Assembly: GCF_008806755.1 (NCBI RefSeq)
Contig: NZ_WAAU01000008.1
Coordinates: 632,964-696,963, forward strand
Source of the DNA: Tenacibaculum aiptasiae
GTDB lineage: Bacteria; Bacteroidota; Bacteroidia; Flavobacteriales; Flavobacteriaceae
Length of the DNA stretch: 64,000 nucleotides
Direction of reading: 5' to 3'
A program made the translations under genes and the position numbers. Every line of letters starts with the position of its first letter. Positions within the stretch are counted from its first letter, which is position 1. Below, piece by piece: positions 1-7,961 of this stretch. Under the pieces are notes generated by a model. It searched no databases. It worked only from the letters and a program-made list of their open reading frames with translations, and was not told the origin of the DNA.

Positions 1-490
1 AAGTTGCAATATTCTTATCAATCATATCAACATCTCCCATCATGTCAATAAAATTATAGACCATTTGACAAGTTGAAGACATTGTTGTGTCTGAATACAT
101 ATATTCAAAATCATCTGGTTGTTGATGATGATCTATTAGAGCAAAACTATTTTCATACTTTTCTAAAGTATTCTTCATATCATCACCAACTCTATGTAAT
201 GCATTGAAATCTAATAAAAATATGATTTCAGATTTCCCTAAAGCTTTTACACTTTGTGAATTTTGACGATCGAAACGTTTTACTGTTTCCGAACCAGGAA
301 TCCAGTGTAAAAAATCTGGATACTCATTTGGCATTAATACTTGAGTTGTATGTCCTTTTTTATCAAAATAATGTTTCAATCCTAAAGTAGATCCAACGGC
401 ATCTCCATCTGGATTTCTGTGACCTATAATTACAATATTTTTAGGTTCTGATAAAAATTCCTGTAGTTCTTTAAAGTGTTTTAAAATCAT
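1..490 (-). CDS. nrnA: DHH/DHHA1 phosphoesterase, NrnA-like (C-terminus outside window)
   Basis: The first 163 codons of a leftward gene are present; the rest runs off the left edge. The translation begins MILKHFKELQEFL. It contains GHRNPDGDAVGS near residue 23, an Asp in LLDFNALHRVGDDM, and the signature LIDHHQQP. These are the metal-binding motifs of the DHH phosphoesterase superfamily. Family members degrade short oligoribonucleotides (nanoRNA) and 3'-phosphoadenosine 5'-phosphate in the cytoplasm. The gene is divergent from ndk across a 108-base gap. The DHHA1 substrate-binding domain cannot be seen here, so the exact subfamily is inferred from the N-terminal half alone. Confidence 0.85.
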   Translation of the reverse strand, partial: MILKHFKELQEFLSEPKNIVIIGHRNPDGDAVGSTLGLKHYFDKKGHTTQVLMPNEYPDFLHWIPGSETVKRFDRQNSQSVKALGKSEIIFLLDFNALHRVGDDMKNTLEKYENSFALIDHHQQPDDFEYMYSDTTMSSTCQMVYNFIDMMGDVDMIDKNIAT

Positions 491-542
491 AAGTGGCGAA
501 GATACAATTAAATTAAAAAATTTATGTAATTTCGCGGCGATT

Positions 543-567
543 TGTGCGAAGCTCGCACTTACAAATT
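543..567 (+). promoter_or_regulatory. Stem-loop in the ndk leader
   Basis: GTGCGA at 544-549 and TCGCAC at 553-558 form a perfect six-base-pair GC-rich stem with a three-base loop. Flanking ATTTG and CAAAT can extend it across a small bulge. A loose -7-like element, TAATTTCG, lies at 527-534, so the hairpin would sit at or near the start of the ndk transcript. It is 40 bases before the start codon and has no following U-run, so it is not a classical terminator. Confidence 0.4.
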
Positions 568-598
568 TTATTTACTTTATTTATAGAAACTTATAATA

Positions 599-1018
599 AT
601 GGCAACAAATAGAACTTTTACAATGATTAAACCAGATGCTGTTGAAAACGGACATACTGGTGCAATTTTAGAAAAAATTAACGCTGCAGGTTTTAGAATC
701 GTAGCAATGAAAAAAACTCAAATGACTAAGCGTGATGCTGAAACTTTTTATGCTATTCACAGCGAGCGTCCATTCTTCGGTGAATTAGTTGAGTTTATGA
801 CTCGTGGTCCAATTATCTCTGCAATTTTAGAAAAAGATAACGCAGTTGAGGACTTCAGAACTTTAATTGGAGCTACAAACCCTGCTGAAGCAGCTGAAGG
901 AACTATCCGTAAAATGTTTGCTACTTCTATTGGAGAGAATGCAGTACACGGTTCTGATTCTGATGAAAATGCAGCTATTGAAGGTGCTTTCCATTTTTCT
1001 GGTAGAGAAATGTTCTAA
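599..1018 (+). CDS. ndk: Nucleoside diphosphate kinase
   Basis: This 139-residue protein has the usual length of bacterial Ndk. It moves the gamma phosphate from ATP to other (deoxy)nucleoside diphosphates through a phosphohistidine. The N-terminal [13 protein letters not shown] motif and the active-site NAVHGSDS, with the catalytic His at residue 117, are intact. Family enzymes are oligomeric and cytoplasmic and balance nucleotide pools. The gene appears monocistronic: it has its own leader with a hairpin and is followed at once by a strong intrinsic terminator. The nrnA-like gene diverges from it. Confidence 0.97.
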   Translation: MATNRTFTMIKPDAVENGHTGAILEKINAAGFRIVAMKKTQMTKRDAETFYAIHSERPFFGELVEFMTRGPIISAILEKDNAVEDFRTLIGATNPAEAAEGTIRKMFATSIGENAVHGSDSDENAAIEGAFHFSGREMF

Positions 1019-1040
1019 GAAACTTCTTTTAGATATATAA

Positions 1041-1076
1041 AAAAACTCGTTACGTAACTGTAACGAGTTTTTTTAT
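1041..1076 (+). terminator. Intrinsic terminator after ndk
   Basis: AAAAACTCGTTAC (1041-1053) pairs with GTAACGAGTTTTT (1060-1072), leaving a six-base loop and a T-run. The flanking A-run makes it bidirectional, so it may also serve the leftward DUF721 gene. Confidence 0.9.
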
Positions 1077-1132
1077 TTATAATACTTTAGTTGTAATATC
1101 TACATTATCGAAAATAAAAAGCTACCTTCTTA

Positions 1133-1429
1133 TTAAACCAACATTAATTTCTTCACCAAATCCTCTCCCATTTCTTCATTAATCATACGCACAATTTTCT
1201 CCTTTCCGTAACTTAACTCTTCTCGCAATACAGAAGATGATAAACAAACAACTAAGGTTCCATTTTGCAATTTAACTTCTGTTGTATAAGAAGCAACACC
1301 AGCTCCCATTAATTTTTCCCAAGCTTCTTCAATATGAATTTTTTGAAATCCTTTGTTCAACTTGCTATCTTTAATGTAAGTACCTAATAAGTCTTTTATT
1401 GAAAAGCTATCGCTCTCTCTCTTTGTCAT
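1133..1429 (-). CDS. DUF721 (DciA-like) domain protein
   Basis: This is a 98-residue soluble protein. Its N-terminal part (SIKDLLGTYIKDSKLNKGF) and the central IEEAWEKLMG...YTTEVKLQNGTLVV...SSVLREELSYGKEKIVRMIN pattern are typical of DUF721. DUF721 proteins include the helicase-loader protein DciA, and in Bacteroidota they often lie beside recF, as here. A role in replication or DNA transactions is inferred from family and neighbourhood. The gene follows recF on the same strand after about 68 bases and is probably co-transcribed with it. Confidence 0.8.
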   Translation of the reverse strand: MTKRESDSFSIKDLLGTYIKDSKLNKGFQKIHIEEAWEKLMGAGVASYTTEVKLQNGTLVVCLSSSVLREELSYGKEKIVRMINEEMGEDLVKKLMLV

Positions 1430-1497
1430 TTTACCCTTCTGTTATTTTGTATTTTAGATTAAATATTAACATAAAAGTTATTTACTTAACTTTCTTA

Positions 1498-2577
1498 TTA
1501 TAATTTAAAAATCTGATATTCTTGATTACTTTGTTTAATTACATTTTCTGTACGTTCAAAATGCGTATCGGTAATAAATATTTGTCCAAATTCATCATTA
1601 TTTACCAATCCCACAATATGTGCTACCCTATTTTCATCTAACTTATCGAAAATATCATCTAACAATAAAATTGGTGTAACATTAGACTGCTTTTTGATAA
1701 ATTCAAATTGTGCTAATTTTAACGCTATTAAATATGATTTTTGTTGTCCTTGAGAACCAAACTTTTTAATTGGATGATCTCCTATCTCAAAATTTAAATC
1801 GTCTTTATGAATTCCCGTTGAAGTATATTGTAACATTCTATCTTTCTCTAAACTCTGAACAAGTAAATCAGATAAACTTACATCATGCAACTGGCTTTTG
1901 TAACGTAAATTCACTTCTTCTTTAGCTCCAGAAATAACTTTATGTTTTTCATTAAAAATAGGAACAAATTCTTCTAAAAAAGTCTTTCTCTTAGAATATA
2001 TAACGCTACCATACTCAACTAATTGCTCATCATATACCTTTAAATTTAAAGCATCGAAAGTTCTATTTGCAGCAAAATATTTTAGTAAAGCATTTCGCTG
2101 ACTTATAGTTTTATTATATGAAATTAAAGTTTGTAAGTATTTTTTGTCTTGCTGAGAAATTACACCATCTATAAATTTTCTACGCGTATCACTACCTTCA
2201 ACAATTAAATCTCTATCAGCCGGAGAAATAATAACCAACGGCAATTGCCCAATATGTTCAGAAAACTTATCATATGCTTTTCCGTTACGTTTTAATACTT
2301 TTTTTTGTCCTCTTTTTAAAGAGCAAATTATTTTTTCATTTCTATCATTCAACATATAATCTCCTTCAATCATAAAAAAGTCTTGACCATGTCTAATATT
2401 CTGGCCAGCGATAGAATTGAAATAACTTTTTGCAAATGAGAGATAGTAAATTGCATCTAAAACATTAGTTTTTCCAATACCATTATTACCTACAAAACAA
2501 TTTATTTTCTTTTGAAAATCAAAAGTTTGAGTTTCAATATTCTTAAAATTTACTAAAGATATTTTTTGCAAATACAT
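1498..2577 (-). CDS. recF: DNA replication and repair protein RecF
   Basis: This SMC-like ATPase has 359 residues from the chosen start ([15 protein letters not shown]). An upstream in-frame ATG at 2652 would add 25 residues that do not fit the family and would push the gene towards the opposing promoter, so 2577 is preferred. Walker A is GNNGIGKTN near residue 32. The ABC-type Walker [16 protein letters not shown], lies near the C-terminus, preceded by the signature-like [16 protein letters not shown]. RecF helps load RecA at gapped DNA together with RecO and RecR. The gene is divergent from the TPR gene and upstream of the DUF721 gene. Confidence 0.95.
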   Translation of the reverse strand: MYLQKISLVNFKNIETQTFDFQKKINCFVGNNGIGKTNVLDAIYYLSFAKSYFNSIAGQNIRHGQDFFMIEGDYMLNDRNEKIICSLKRGQKKVLKRNGKAYDKFSEHIGQLPLVIISPADRDLIVEGSDTRRKFIDGVISQQDKKYLQTLISYNKTISQRNALLKYFAANRTFDALNLKVYDEQLVEYGSVIYSKRKTFLEEFVPIFNEKHKVISGAKEEVNLRYKSQLHDVSLSDLLVQSLEKDRMLQYTSTGIHKDDLNFEIGDHPIKKFGSQGQQKSYLIALKLAQFEFIKKQSNVTPILLLDDIFDKLDENRVAHIVGLVNNDEFGQIFITDTHFERTENVIKQSNQEYQIFKL

Positions 2578-2662
2578 GTAATGATTGTTATTATCGGAAA
2601 AGAAAGCGCAAATTATTGAAAATTTTACGAAAAATCGGCTTTTAAAATCCAATTAAAAAAAC

Positions 2663-2670
2663 TATTTTTG
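2663..2670 (+). promoter_or_regulatory. Promoter -7 element for the TPR-ribH operon
   Basis: TATTTTTG matches the Bacteroidota -7 consensus TAnnTTTG exactly and is followed by TCGCCACT, 24 bases before the start codon. No good TTTG -33 element is visible at the usual spacing. A very similar TTTTGTCGCC context precedes the coiled-coil gene at 36846. Confidence 0.55.
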
Positions 2671-2693
2671 TCGCCACTAATTTTTAAGCAATT

Positions 2694-3479
2694 ATGGCTA
2701 CATACAAGAAAAGAGGTTATAAACCTAAGAAAGAAAAGGTTGTACAAGAAGTAGAAGAAAATTTTGATGAATCGCAAAGTACTACAGCAGAAGTATTTAA
2801 CACTTTAGATGAAACTGCGAACAAATCAGAACAATGGATTGAAAAAAATAGCAAACCATTATTTTACGGATTGGTAACTGTTGCAGCTTTAATCTTAGTT
2901 TACTTAGCTTATAACAAGTTTATAGCTGAACCTACTGAAAGAGATGCTTCTAACAACTTAGCTTACCCAAGAGCTTTATTTGAAAAAGCAAGCACTTCTG
3001 CAGGAGTTAAAGCTGATTCTTTATACAATTTATCTTTAGTTGGAGGTGTTGATGGTAAATATGGATTTACTGACATTGCTTCTATGTACAGCGGTACTAA
3101 AGCTGGAAACTTAGCAAACTATTATGCTGGTATTTCTTATTTAAAAATGAAGAAATATGATAAAGCAATTGAGTATTTAAGTGATTTTAGTTCTGATGAC
3201 GAATTATTAGGCCCAACTGCTTTAGGTGCTATTGGTGATGCTTTTGCCGATATTAACCAACCTGAAGACGCTTTAGAGTACTACGAAAAAGCAGCTAATA
3301 AAAAAGACAACCAATTTACATCTCCTTTATTCTTATTTAAAGCAGCACAAATTGCAATGGAATTAAAAGAGTATAGTAAAGCTGAAAAATTATATACAAC
3401 CATTAAAGAAAAATACGCTAACTCTGACCAAGGTAGAGATATTGAAAAATATATTAATAGCGCAAAATACGCTCAATAA
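2694..3479 (+). CDS. Membrane-anchored tetratricopeptide repeat protein
   Basis: This 261-residue protein has a basic, charged N-terminal tail (KKRGYKPKKEK). A single transmembrane helix lies near residues 57-77 (LFYGLVTVAALILVYLAYN). The C-terminal part holds TPR-like helical repeats (NYYAGISYLKMKKYDKAIEYL, TALGAIGDAFADINQPEDALEYY, FKAAQIAMELKEYSKAEKLY). The layout resembles YfgM-type periplasmic TPR proteins, but no specific partner can be named. Its stop codon shares one base with the ribH start, so the two are probably translationally coupled. Confidence 0.75.
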   Translation: MATYKKRGYKPKKEKVVQEVEENFDESQSTTAEVFNTLDETANKSEQWIEKNSKPLFYGLVTVAALILVYLAYNKFIAEPTERDASNNLAYPRALFEKASTSAGVKADSLYNLSLVGGVDGKYGFTDIASMYSGTKAGNLANYYAGISYLKMKKYDKAIEYLSDFSSDDELLGPTALGAIGDAFADINQPEDALEYYEKAANKKDNQFTSPLFLFKAAQIAMELKEYSKAEKLYTTIKEKYANSDQGRDIEKYINSAKYAQ

Positions 3480-3985
3480 TGGCAACAACAAATTTATCTT
3501 ATTACGATAAAGCTTCAATCCCAAATGCGAAATCTTTTCGATTTGGGATTGTTGTTTCAGAATGGAATCCTGAAATAACAGGAAACATGCACAAAGGTGC
3601 AATAGAAACTTTAATTGACTGTGGAGCTGAGAAAGAAAATATTGTTTCTTGGGATGTACCGGGTAGTTTCGAATTAGTTTACGGTTGTAAAAAAATGATT
3701 GAAACTCAAAAAGTCGATGCTATTATTGCTATTGGAAATGTGATTCAAGGAGAAACTAAACATTTCGATTTTGTTTGCGATGGTGTTACGCAAGGAATTG
3801 TAGATTTAAACATTAAATATGATGTTCCTGTAATTTTCTGTGTTTTAACAGATAATACTAAACAACAATCTATAGATCGTTCTGGAGGAAAACTTGGAAA
3901 CAAAGGTATTGAATGTGCTGTAGCAGCTGTAAAAATGGCAGCTATTAAAAATTTAGATAGAAAACAAAATACTTTAGGTTTTTAA
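3479..3985 (+). CDS. ribH: 6,7-dimethyl-8-ribityllumazine synthase (riboflavin synthase beta chain)
   Basis: This 168-residue enzyme condenses 5-amino-6-(D-ribitylamino)uracil with 3,4-dihydroxy-2-butanone 4-phosphate in the penultimate step of riboflavin synthesis. Family motifs are present: FGIVVSEWNPEIT at the N-terminus, VPGSFELVYGCKKM in the middle, and GNVIQGETKHFDFVCDGVTQG containing the catalytic His. It overlaps the TPR gene by one base and ends at a clear terminator. No other rib gene is in the window. Confidence 0.95.
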   Translation: MATTNLSYYDKASIPNAKSFRFGIVVSEWNPEITGNMHKGAIETLIDCGAEKENIVSWDVPGSFELVYGCKKMIETQKVDAIIAIGNVIQGETKHFDFVCDGVTQGIVDLNIKYDVPVIFCVLTDNTKQQSIDRSGGKLGNKGIECAVAAVKMAAIKNLDRKQNTLGF

Positions 3986-4015
3986 AAACACTTTCTTTTA
4001 AAAACTTACTATACA

Positions 4016-4052
4016 AAGAAGAGCCAATGCAGTAAAAGTATTGGCTCTTTTT
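4016..4052 (+). terminator. Intrinsic terminator after ribH
   Basis: GAGCCAAT (4021-4028) pairs with ATTGGCTC (4040-4047), extended by AA/TT pairs and followed by a T-run. Confidence 0.85.
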
Positions 4053-4073
4053 AACTTTAATTTATCTATAAAT

Positions 4074-4105
4074 TTTGACCACCTCTCTTTAATTCAGTAA
4101 CTTTG
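4074..4105 (+). promoter_or_regulatory. Bacteroidota-type promoter for the mutL operon
   Basis: TTTG at 4074-4077 is followed after exactly 20 bases by TAACTTTG at 4098-4105, a full match to the -33/-7 consensus. It lies just after the ribH terminator. Because it overlaps the furthest upstream possible start of the next gene (4103), it supports the internal ATG at 4166. Confidence 0.75.
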
Positions 4106-4165
4106 ATTTTCGTCTTAATTTGGTGTGGTTTTTGCTACACTAAATATTCTAAAGAAGCATTATTT

Positions 4166-4450
4166 ATGGGATTTATTAAAAGAGAAAATAAAAAATTCGA
4201 ATACAAACCTCGCTATTATAAAGGCGATGGAAATCCATATGAAGTAAAACATAAATTTGATGAATTTCGCTCTACCGTTGGTAAGAAAAAAGGTTTAAAA
4301 AAGAAATTTAATCAAGCTTTAGACGAGTTTAAAAACTCTGAATATGGAGGTTTTAACAAAACTATAGTGATCATTATCATTATTTTAGTATTGATATTTT
4401 TATTTATCATCGATTTTGATCTTTCAATCTTTTTATCAAAAAACAACTAA
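4166..4450 (+). CDS. Small single-pass membrane protein
   Basis: This 94-residue protein starts MGFIKRENKKFEYKPRYYKG. It has a long, very basic N-terminal half and one strongly hydrophobic C-terminal helix (TIVIIIIILVLIFLFIIDF), so the tail would face the cytoplasm. An alternative start at 4103 is rejected because it falls inside the promoter. The stop shares one base with the mutL start, indicating coupling. Small proteins of this type between ribH and mutL are seen in flavobacteria, sometimes with a transferred riboflavin-synthase label; nothing in the sequence supports an enzymatic role. Confidence 0.7.
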   Translation: MGFIKRENKKFEYKPRYYKGDGNPYEVKHKFDEFRSTVGKKKGLKKKFNQALDEFKNSEYGGFNKTIVIIIIILVLIFLFIIDFDLSIFLSKNN

Positions 4451-6318
4451 TGTCAGATATTATTCAATTACTTCCCGATCATGTTGCAAATCAAATTGCT
4501 GCAGGTGAAGTAGTACAACGCCCAGCTTCTGTAGTAAAAGAATTGATAGAAAACTCTATCGATGCTGGTGCAACTTCTATTAAATTATTATTAAAAGATG
4601 CTGGAAAAACTTTAATTCAAGTAATTGATGACGGGAAAGGAATGAGTGCTACCGATGCTCGTTTAAGCTTTGAACGTCATGCTACTTCTAAAATTAAAGA
4701 TGCACAAGATTTATTTAATTTAAATACAAAAGGGTTTCGTGGTGAGGCATTAGCTTCTATTGCTGCCATTGCTCATGTTGAGTTAAAAACCAAGCAAGAA
4801 GATGAAGAATTAGGGACACAAATAAAAATTGAGGGAAGTAAAATAACTTCTCAAGAAGCTGTTTCTACTTCAAAAGGAACGAGTTTAGCTGTTAAAAATT
4901 TATTTTACAATATTCCAGCACGTAGAAACTTTTTAAAATCTGATGCTATTGAAACTCGTCATATTGTTGATGAATTTCAAAGGGTAGCCTTAGCACATCC
5001 TGATATTTCATTTTTATTACACCATAATAACAATGAAATATATCATTTAAAAAAGAGCAACTTACGTAAGAGAATTGTAGCTATTTTTGGAAATAAAATG
5101 AATGAAAAGTTAGTTCCTATTTCTGAACAAACTGACATCATTACCATCAAAGGATTTGTTGCTAAACCTGAATTTGCAAAGAAAAAAAGAGGTGAACAAT
5201 TCTTTTTTGTAAACAATCGTTTTATTAAAAGTTCTTATTTAAATCATGCTGTAGTAAACGCTTTTGAAGGTTTACTAGAACACGGATCGCATCCTTCATA
5301 TTTCTTATACTTAGAAGTACCTGCTAACAGTATTGATATTAATATTCACCCAACAAAAACAGAAATTAAGTTTGACAACGAAAAAGCTTTATATGCAATT
5401 TTACGAGCTACCGTTAAACATAGTTTAGGACAATATAATGTGAGTCCTGTATTGGATTTTGACAGAGATGCTACTTTAGACACTCCATATGATTATAGTA
5501 AAAAAAGTACTTCTCCTGCATCTATACCACCAATTACAGTAGACCCAACTTTTAATCCGTTTAAAACAGAAACAAGTTATCAATCTACTCCTACTCCAAG
5601 TGTTTCTAGCAACCCTTCTAATGGAAGTGGTTCTATGAGTTATCAATCTAACTTTAAAAAAGATACTGGTAGTTGGGAAGCTTTATATACAGATACAACT
5701 CCAATAACTCCTATAAAGCAAGAACAGCTTTTTGAAACACAACAAGAAACTGAAACAGGAAAGACTTTTCAAATTCAAAGGAAATATTTGTTGAGTTCTA
5801 TTAAATCAGGGGTTGTTTTAATCAATCAATCTTTAGCACATCAGCGTATTTTATACGAAGAATTCTTAGAAAATATTACGGTAAAAGAAGCAAGTAGTCA
5901 GCAATTATTATTCCCTGTAAGTATTTCTTTTTCTACATCGGATATTGAAATGCTACACTCTATAAAATCAGATTTAGAAAGTGCTGGTTTTATGTTTGAT
6001 GAATTTACAAAAGATAGCGTAGTTATTGCAGGAATACCAACTTCTATAACAGAAAGTCAGATTACCTTAATTTTAGAGCAATTATTGGATGATATAAAAT
6101 TAGAAGTTCCAGATACTAGTTTTAGTCATTTTGACGTTATGGCTAAATCTTTTGCAAAATCATTGGCTATTAAAACAGGAACCGTTTTATCAGTTAAAGA
6201 ACAAGAAAATTTAGTAAACGATTTGTTTTCATGTAAAGAACCTAACACCTCTCCTTTAGGTAAACCTACATTTAAGACATTGACTTTAAATGAAATTGAC
6301 ACCATTTTTAATAAATAA
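4450..6318 (+). CDS. mutL: DNA mismatch repair protein MutL, without recognisable endonuclease motifs
   Basis: This 622-residue protein has an intact N-terminal GHKL ATPase: AAGEVVQRPASVVKELIENS with the catalytic Glu, DDGKGM, ERHATSKI and TKGFRGEALASIA. A variable Ser/Pro/Thr-rich linker spans about residues 345-430, and a C-terminal dimerisation domain follows. The endonuclease motifs of MutL homologues (DQHA-x2-E-x4-E, ACR, CPHGRP) appear here as NQSLAHQRILYEE (459-471), SLAIKTG (571-577) and SPLGKPT (601-607). The metal-binding Asp, His and Cys residues are therefore missing. It is coupled to the upstream small membrane protein by a one-base overlap. Confidence 0.95.
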   Translation: MSDIIQLLPDHVANQIAAGEVVQRPASVVKELIENSIDAGATSIKLLLKDAGKTLIQVIDDGKGMSATDARLSFERHATSKIKDAQDLFNLNTKGFRGEALASIAAIAHVELKTKQEDEELGTQIKIEGSKITSQEAVSTSKGTSLAVKNLFYNIPARRNFLKSDAIETRHIVDEFQRVALAHPDISFLLHHNNNEIYHLKKSNLRKRIVAIFGNKMNEKLVPISEQTDIITIKGFVAKPEFAKKKRGEQFFFVNNRFIKSSYLNHAVVNAFEGLLEHGSHPSYFLYLEVPANSIDINIHPTKTEIKFDNEKALYAILRATVKHSLGQYNVSPVLDFDRDATLDTPYDYSKKSTSPASIPPITVDPTFNPFKTETSYQSTPTPSVSSNPSNGSGSMSYQSNFKKDTGSWEALYTDTTPITPIKQEQLFETQQETETGKTFQIQRKYLLSSIKSGVVLINQSLAHQRILYEEFLENITVKEASSQQLLFPVSISFSTSDIEMLHSIKSDLESAGFMFDEFTKDSVVIAGIPTSITESQITLILEQLLDDIKLEVPDTSFSHFDVMAKSFAKSLAIKTGTVLSVKEQENLVNDLFSCKEPNTSPLGKPTFKTLTLNEIDTIFNK

Positions 6319-6324
6319 TAAACT

Positions 6325-7050
6325 ATGGGAAGATTAACAGAAGCAATAAAACATTTAATAATCATAAACGTGATTATGTATTTTGCTCCACAATTGTTAA
6401 ACCTAGATTTAACAAACATACTTGCACTACATTATCCTAAAAATGAGCATTTTGGTGTTTGGCAATACCTAACCCATATGTTTATGCATGGTAGTCCAAT
6501 GCATTTATTATTTAACATGTATGGTTTATGGGCTTTTGGTACTCCTTTAGAACATATGTGGGGTAGAAATAAATTTTTATTTTTCTACTTCTCTGCTGGT
6601 ATCGGAGCTGGAATTATATATACCATAGCTAACTATTATCAATTTAATGGAATATATGAACAATTGATTTCTATGGGTATTTCTCCTTCTGAAATACAAA
6701 GCATTTTAGCGGATGGTAGATATAACGATACTTTAATAACACTTTCTAATAAAACTATGAGTGAGTTTTATAGTCTATACCACACACCTGCTGTTGGTGC
6801 TTCTGGAGCTGTTTACGGTGTTTTAGTTGCTTTTGGCTTAGCTTTTCCTAATGCTAAATTAGCACTTATATTTTTACCTATTCCTATAGCTGCTAAGTAC
6901 TTTATTCCAGTAATGATTTTAGGTGATTTATTCTTTGGAGTTACAAAATACTCTATAGGAAATGTTGCTCATTTTGCGCATGTAGGAGGCGCTATCATTG
7001 GTTTTTTAATTGCTTGGTATTGGAAAAAAAATCAATTTAAAATTCGTTAA
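6325..7050 (+). CDS. Rhomboid-family intramembrane serine protease (first of a pair)
   Basis: This 241-residue polytopic membrane protein has about six helices. It carries the rhomboid catalytic serine in GASGAVYG (Ser160) and the partner histidine in AHVGG (His219). HGSPMHLLFNMYGLWAFG in helix 2 fits the family's H-x-x-x-N region. Rhomboids cleave membrane proteins within or near the bilayer; the substrate is unknown. It starts six bases after mutL and is followed 44 bases later by a second rhomboid, so the genes are probably co-transcribed. Confidence 0.92.
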   Translation: MGRLTEAIKHLIIINVIMYFAPQLLNLDLTNILALHYPKNEHFGVWQYLTHMFMHGSPMHLLFNMYGLWAFGTPLEHMWGRNKFLFFYFSAGIGAGIIYTIANYYQFNGIYEQLISMGISPSEIQSILADGRYNDTLITLSNKTMSEFYSLYHTPAVGASGAVYGVLVAFGLAFPNAKLALIFLPIPIAAKYFIPVMILGDLFFGVTKYSIGNVAHFAHVGGAIIGFLIAWYWKKNQFKIR

Positions 7051-7094
7051 ATTTAGTATATTGAATTTCAATTAAGAAAAAGAGTATATAAGCA

Positions 7095-7961
7095 ATGAAC
7101 ATATTAGACAACCTAAAATATCGATTTAAAAATGCTGGTATCGTTGAACAACTTATTTATGTAAATCTAGCTGTATTTTTACTAGTTTTTATAAGTAATA
7201 CCTTTGGTTTTTTATTTAAGTCTAATAGTAATTTCTTTATAGAATGGTTTGCTTTACCTGCAAATTTTGATGAGTTTTTATCAAAACCATGGACTATTGT
7301 TACTTATGGTTTTTTACATACAAGATTTCTTCATATTCTTTTAAACTTAATAGCCTTGTTTTTTATAGGAAACTTATTCAAACAATATTTCACTTCTAAG
7401 CAATTACTTAATTTTTACTTTTTAGGTACAGTTTTCGGAGGTATTGTTTTCATTAGTAGTTACAATTTTTTCCCTGGACTTCAAAGTGTAGCAAACAATA
7501 GTGTATTATTAGGAGCTTCAGCAGGAATTTCTGCTATTTTTATAGGAATTGCAACATATATGCCTAATTATGAAATAAAGTTCCCTTTAATTGGCTTTAT
7601 CAAACTATGGATATTAGCTTTTATTTGGGTTGCCATTGATATTATTCAGATTCCTGCAGGAAATGCTGGTGGTCACTTAGCCCATATTGGTGGTGCTATT
7701 TTTGGTTTTTTATATGTAAGTAACGCTAGTAACAAAGAATTAGAAATTTTTAAATCTTTTAGAAGTTTATTCAAGAAGAAAGAAAAACCTTTAAAAACAG
7801 TTTATAAATCTGGCAAAAAAACTTCTACTTCTAGATTTTCAAGCAACAAAACAAATAATCAACGTGAGATAGATACTATTCTTGATAAAATAAGTAAGTC
7901 TGGTTATGATACCTTAACAAAAGAAGAAAAAGAATTTTTATTTAAACAAGGAAAGAAATAA
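7095..7961 (+). CDS. Rhomboid-family intramembrane serine protease (second of a pair)
   Basis: This 288-residue protein has about six membrane helices, the catalytic Ser142 in LLGASAGISAIF and the His197 partner in HLAHIGGAIFGF. Unlike its neighbour it has a basic, Ser/Thr/Lys-rich cytosolic tail of about 75 residues. The tail ends in a short helical segment (REIDTILDKISKSGYDTL) that resembles a small C-terminal domain common in Bacteroidota rhomboids. The next gene begins at the base following the stop codon, so an operon is likely. The two rhomboids are only distantly similar, so they look like old paralogues rather than a recent duplication. Confidence 0.92.
   Translation: MNILDNLKYRFKNAGIVEQLIYVNLAVFLLVFISNTFGFLFKSNSNFFIEWFALPANFDEFLSKPWTIVTYGFLHTRFLHILLNLIALFFIGNLFKQYFTSKQLLNFYFLGTVFGGIVFISSYNFFPGLQSVANNSVLLGASAGISAIFIGIATYMPNYEIKFPLIGFIKLWILAFIWVAIDIIQIPAGNAGGHLAHIGGAIFGFLYVSNASNKELEIFKSFRSLFKKKEKPLKTVYKSGKKTSTSRFSSNKTNNQREIDTILDKISKSGYDTLTKEEKEFLFKQGKK

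Noticed and set aside
2578..2652. 25-codon N-terminal extension of RecF
   Set aside because: The family begins at [11 protein letters not shown], and the extension would reach into the promoter region of the divergent TPR gene.
4103..4165. Upstream start of the small membrane protein before mutL
   Set aside because: It lies within the TAACTTTG promoter element at 4098-4105, so it would not be transcribed with a leader.
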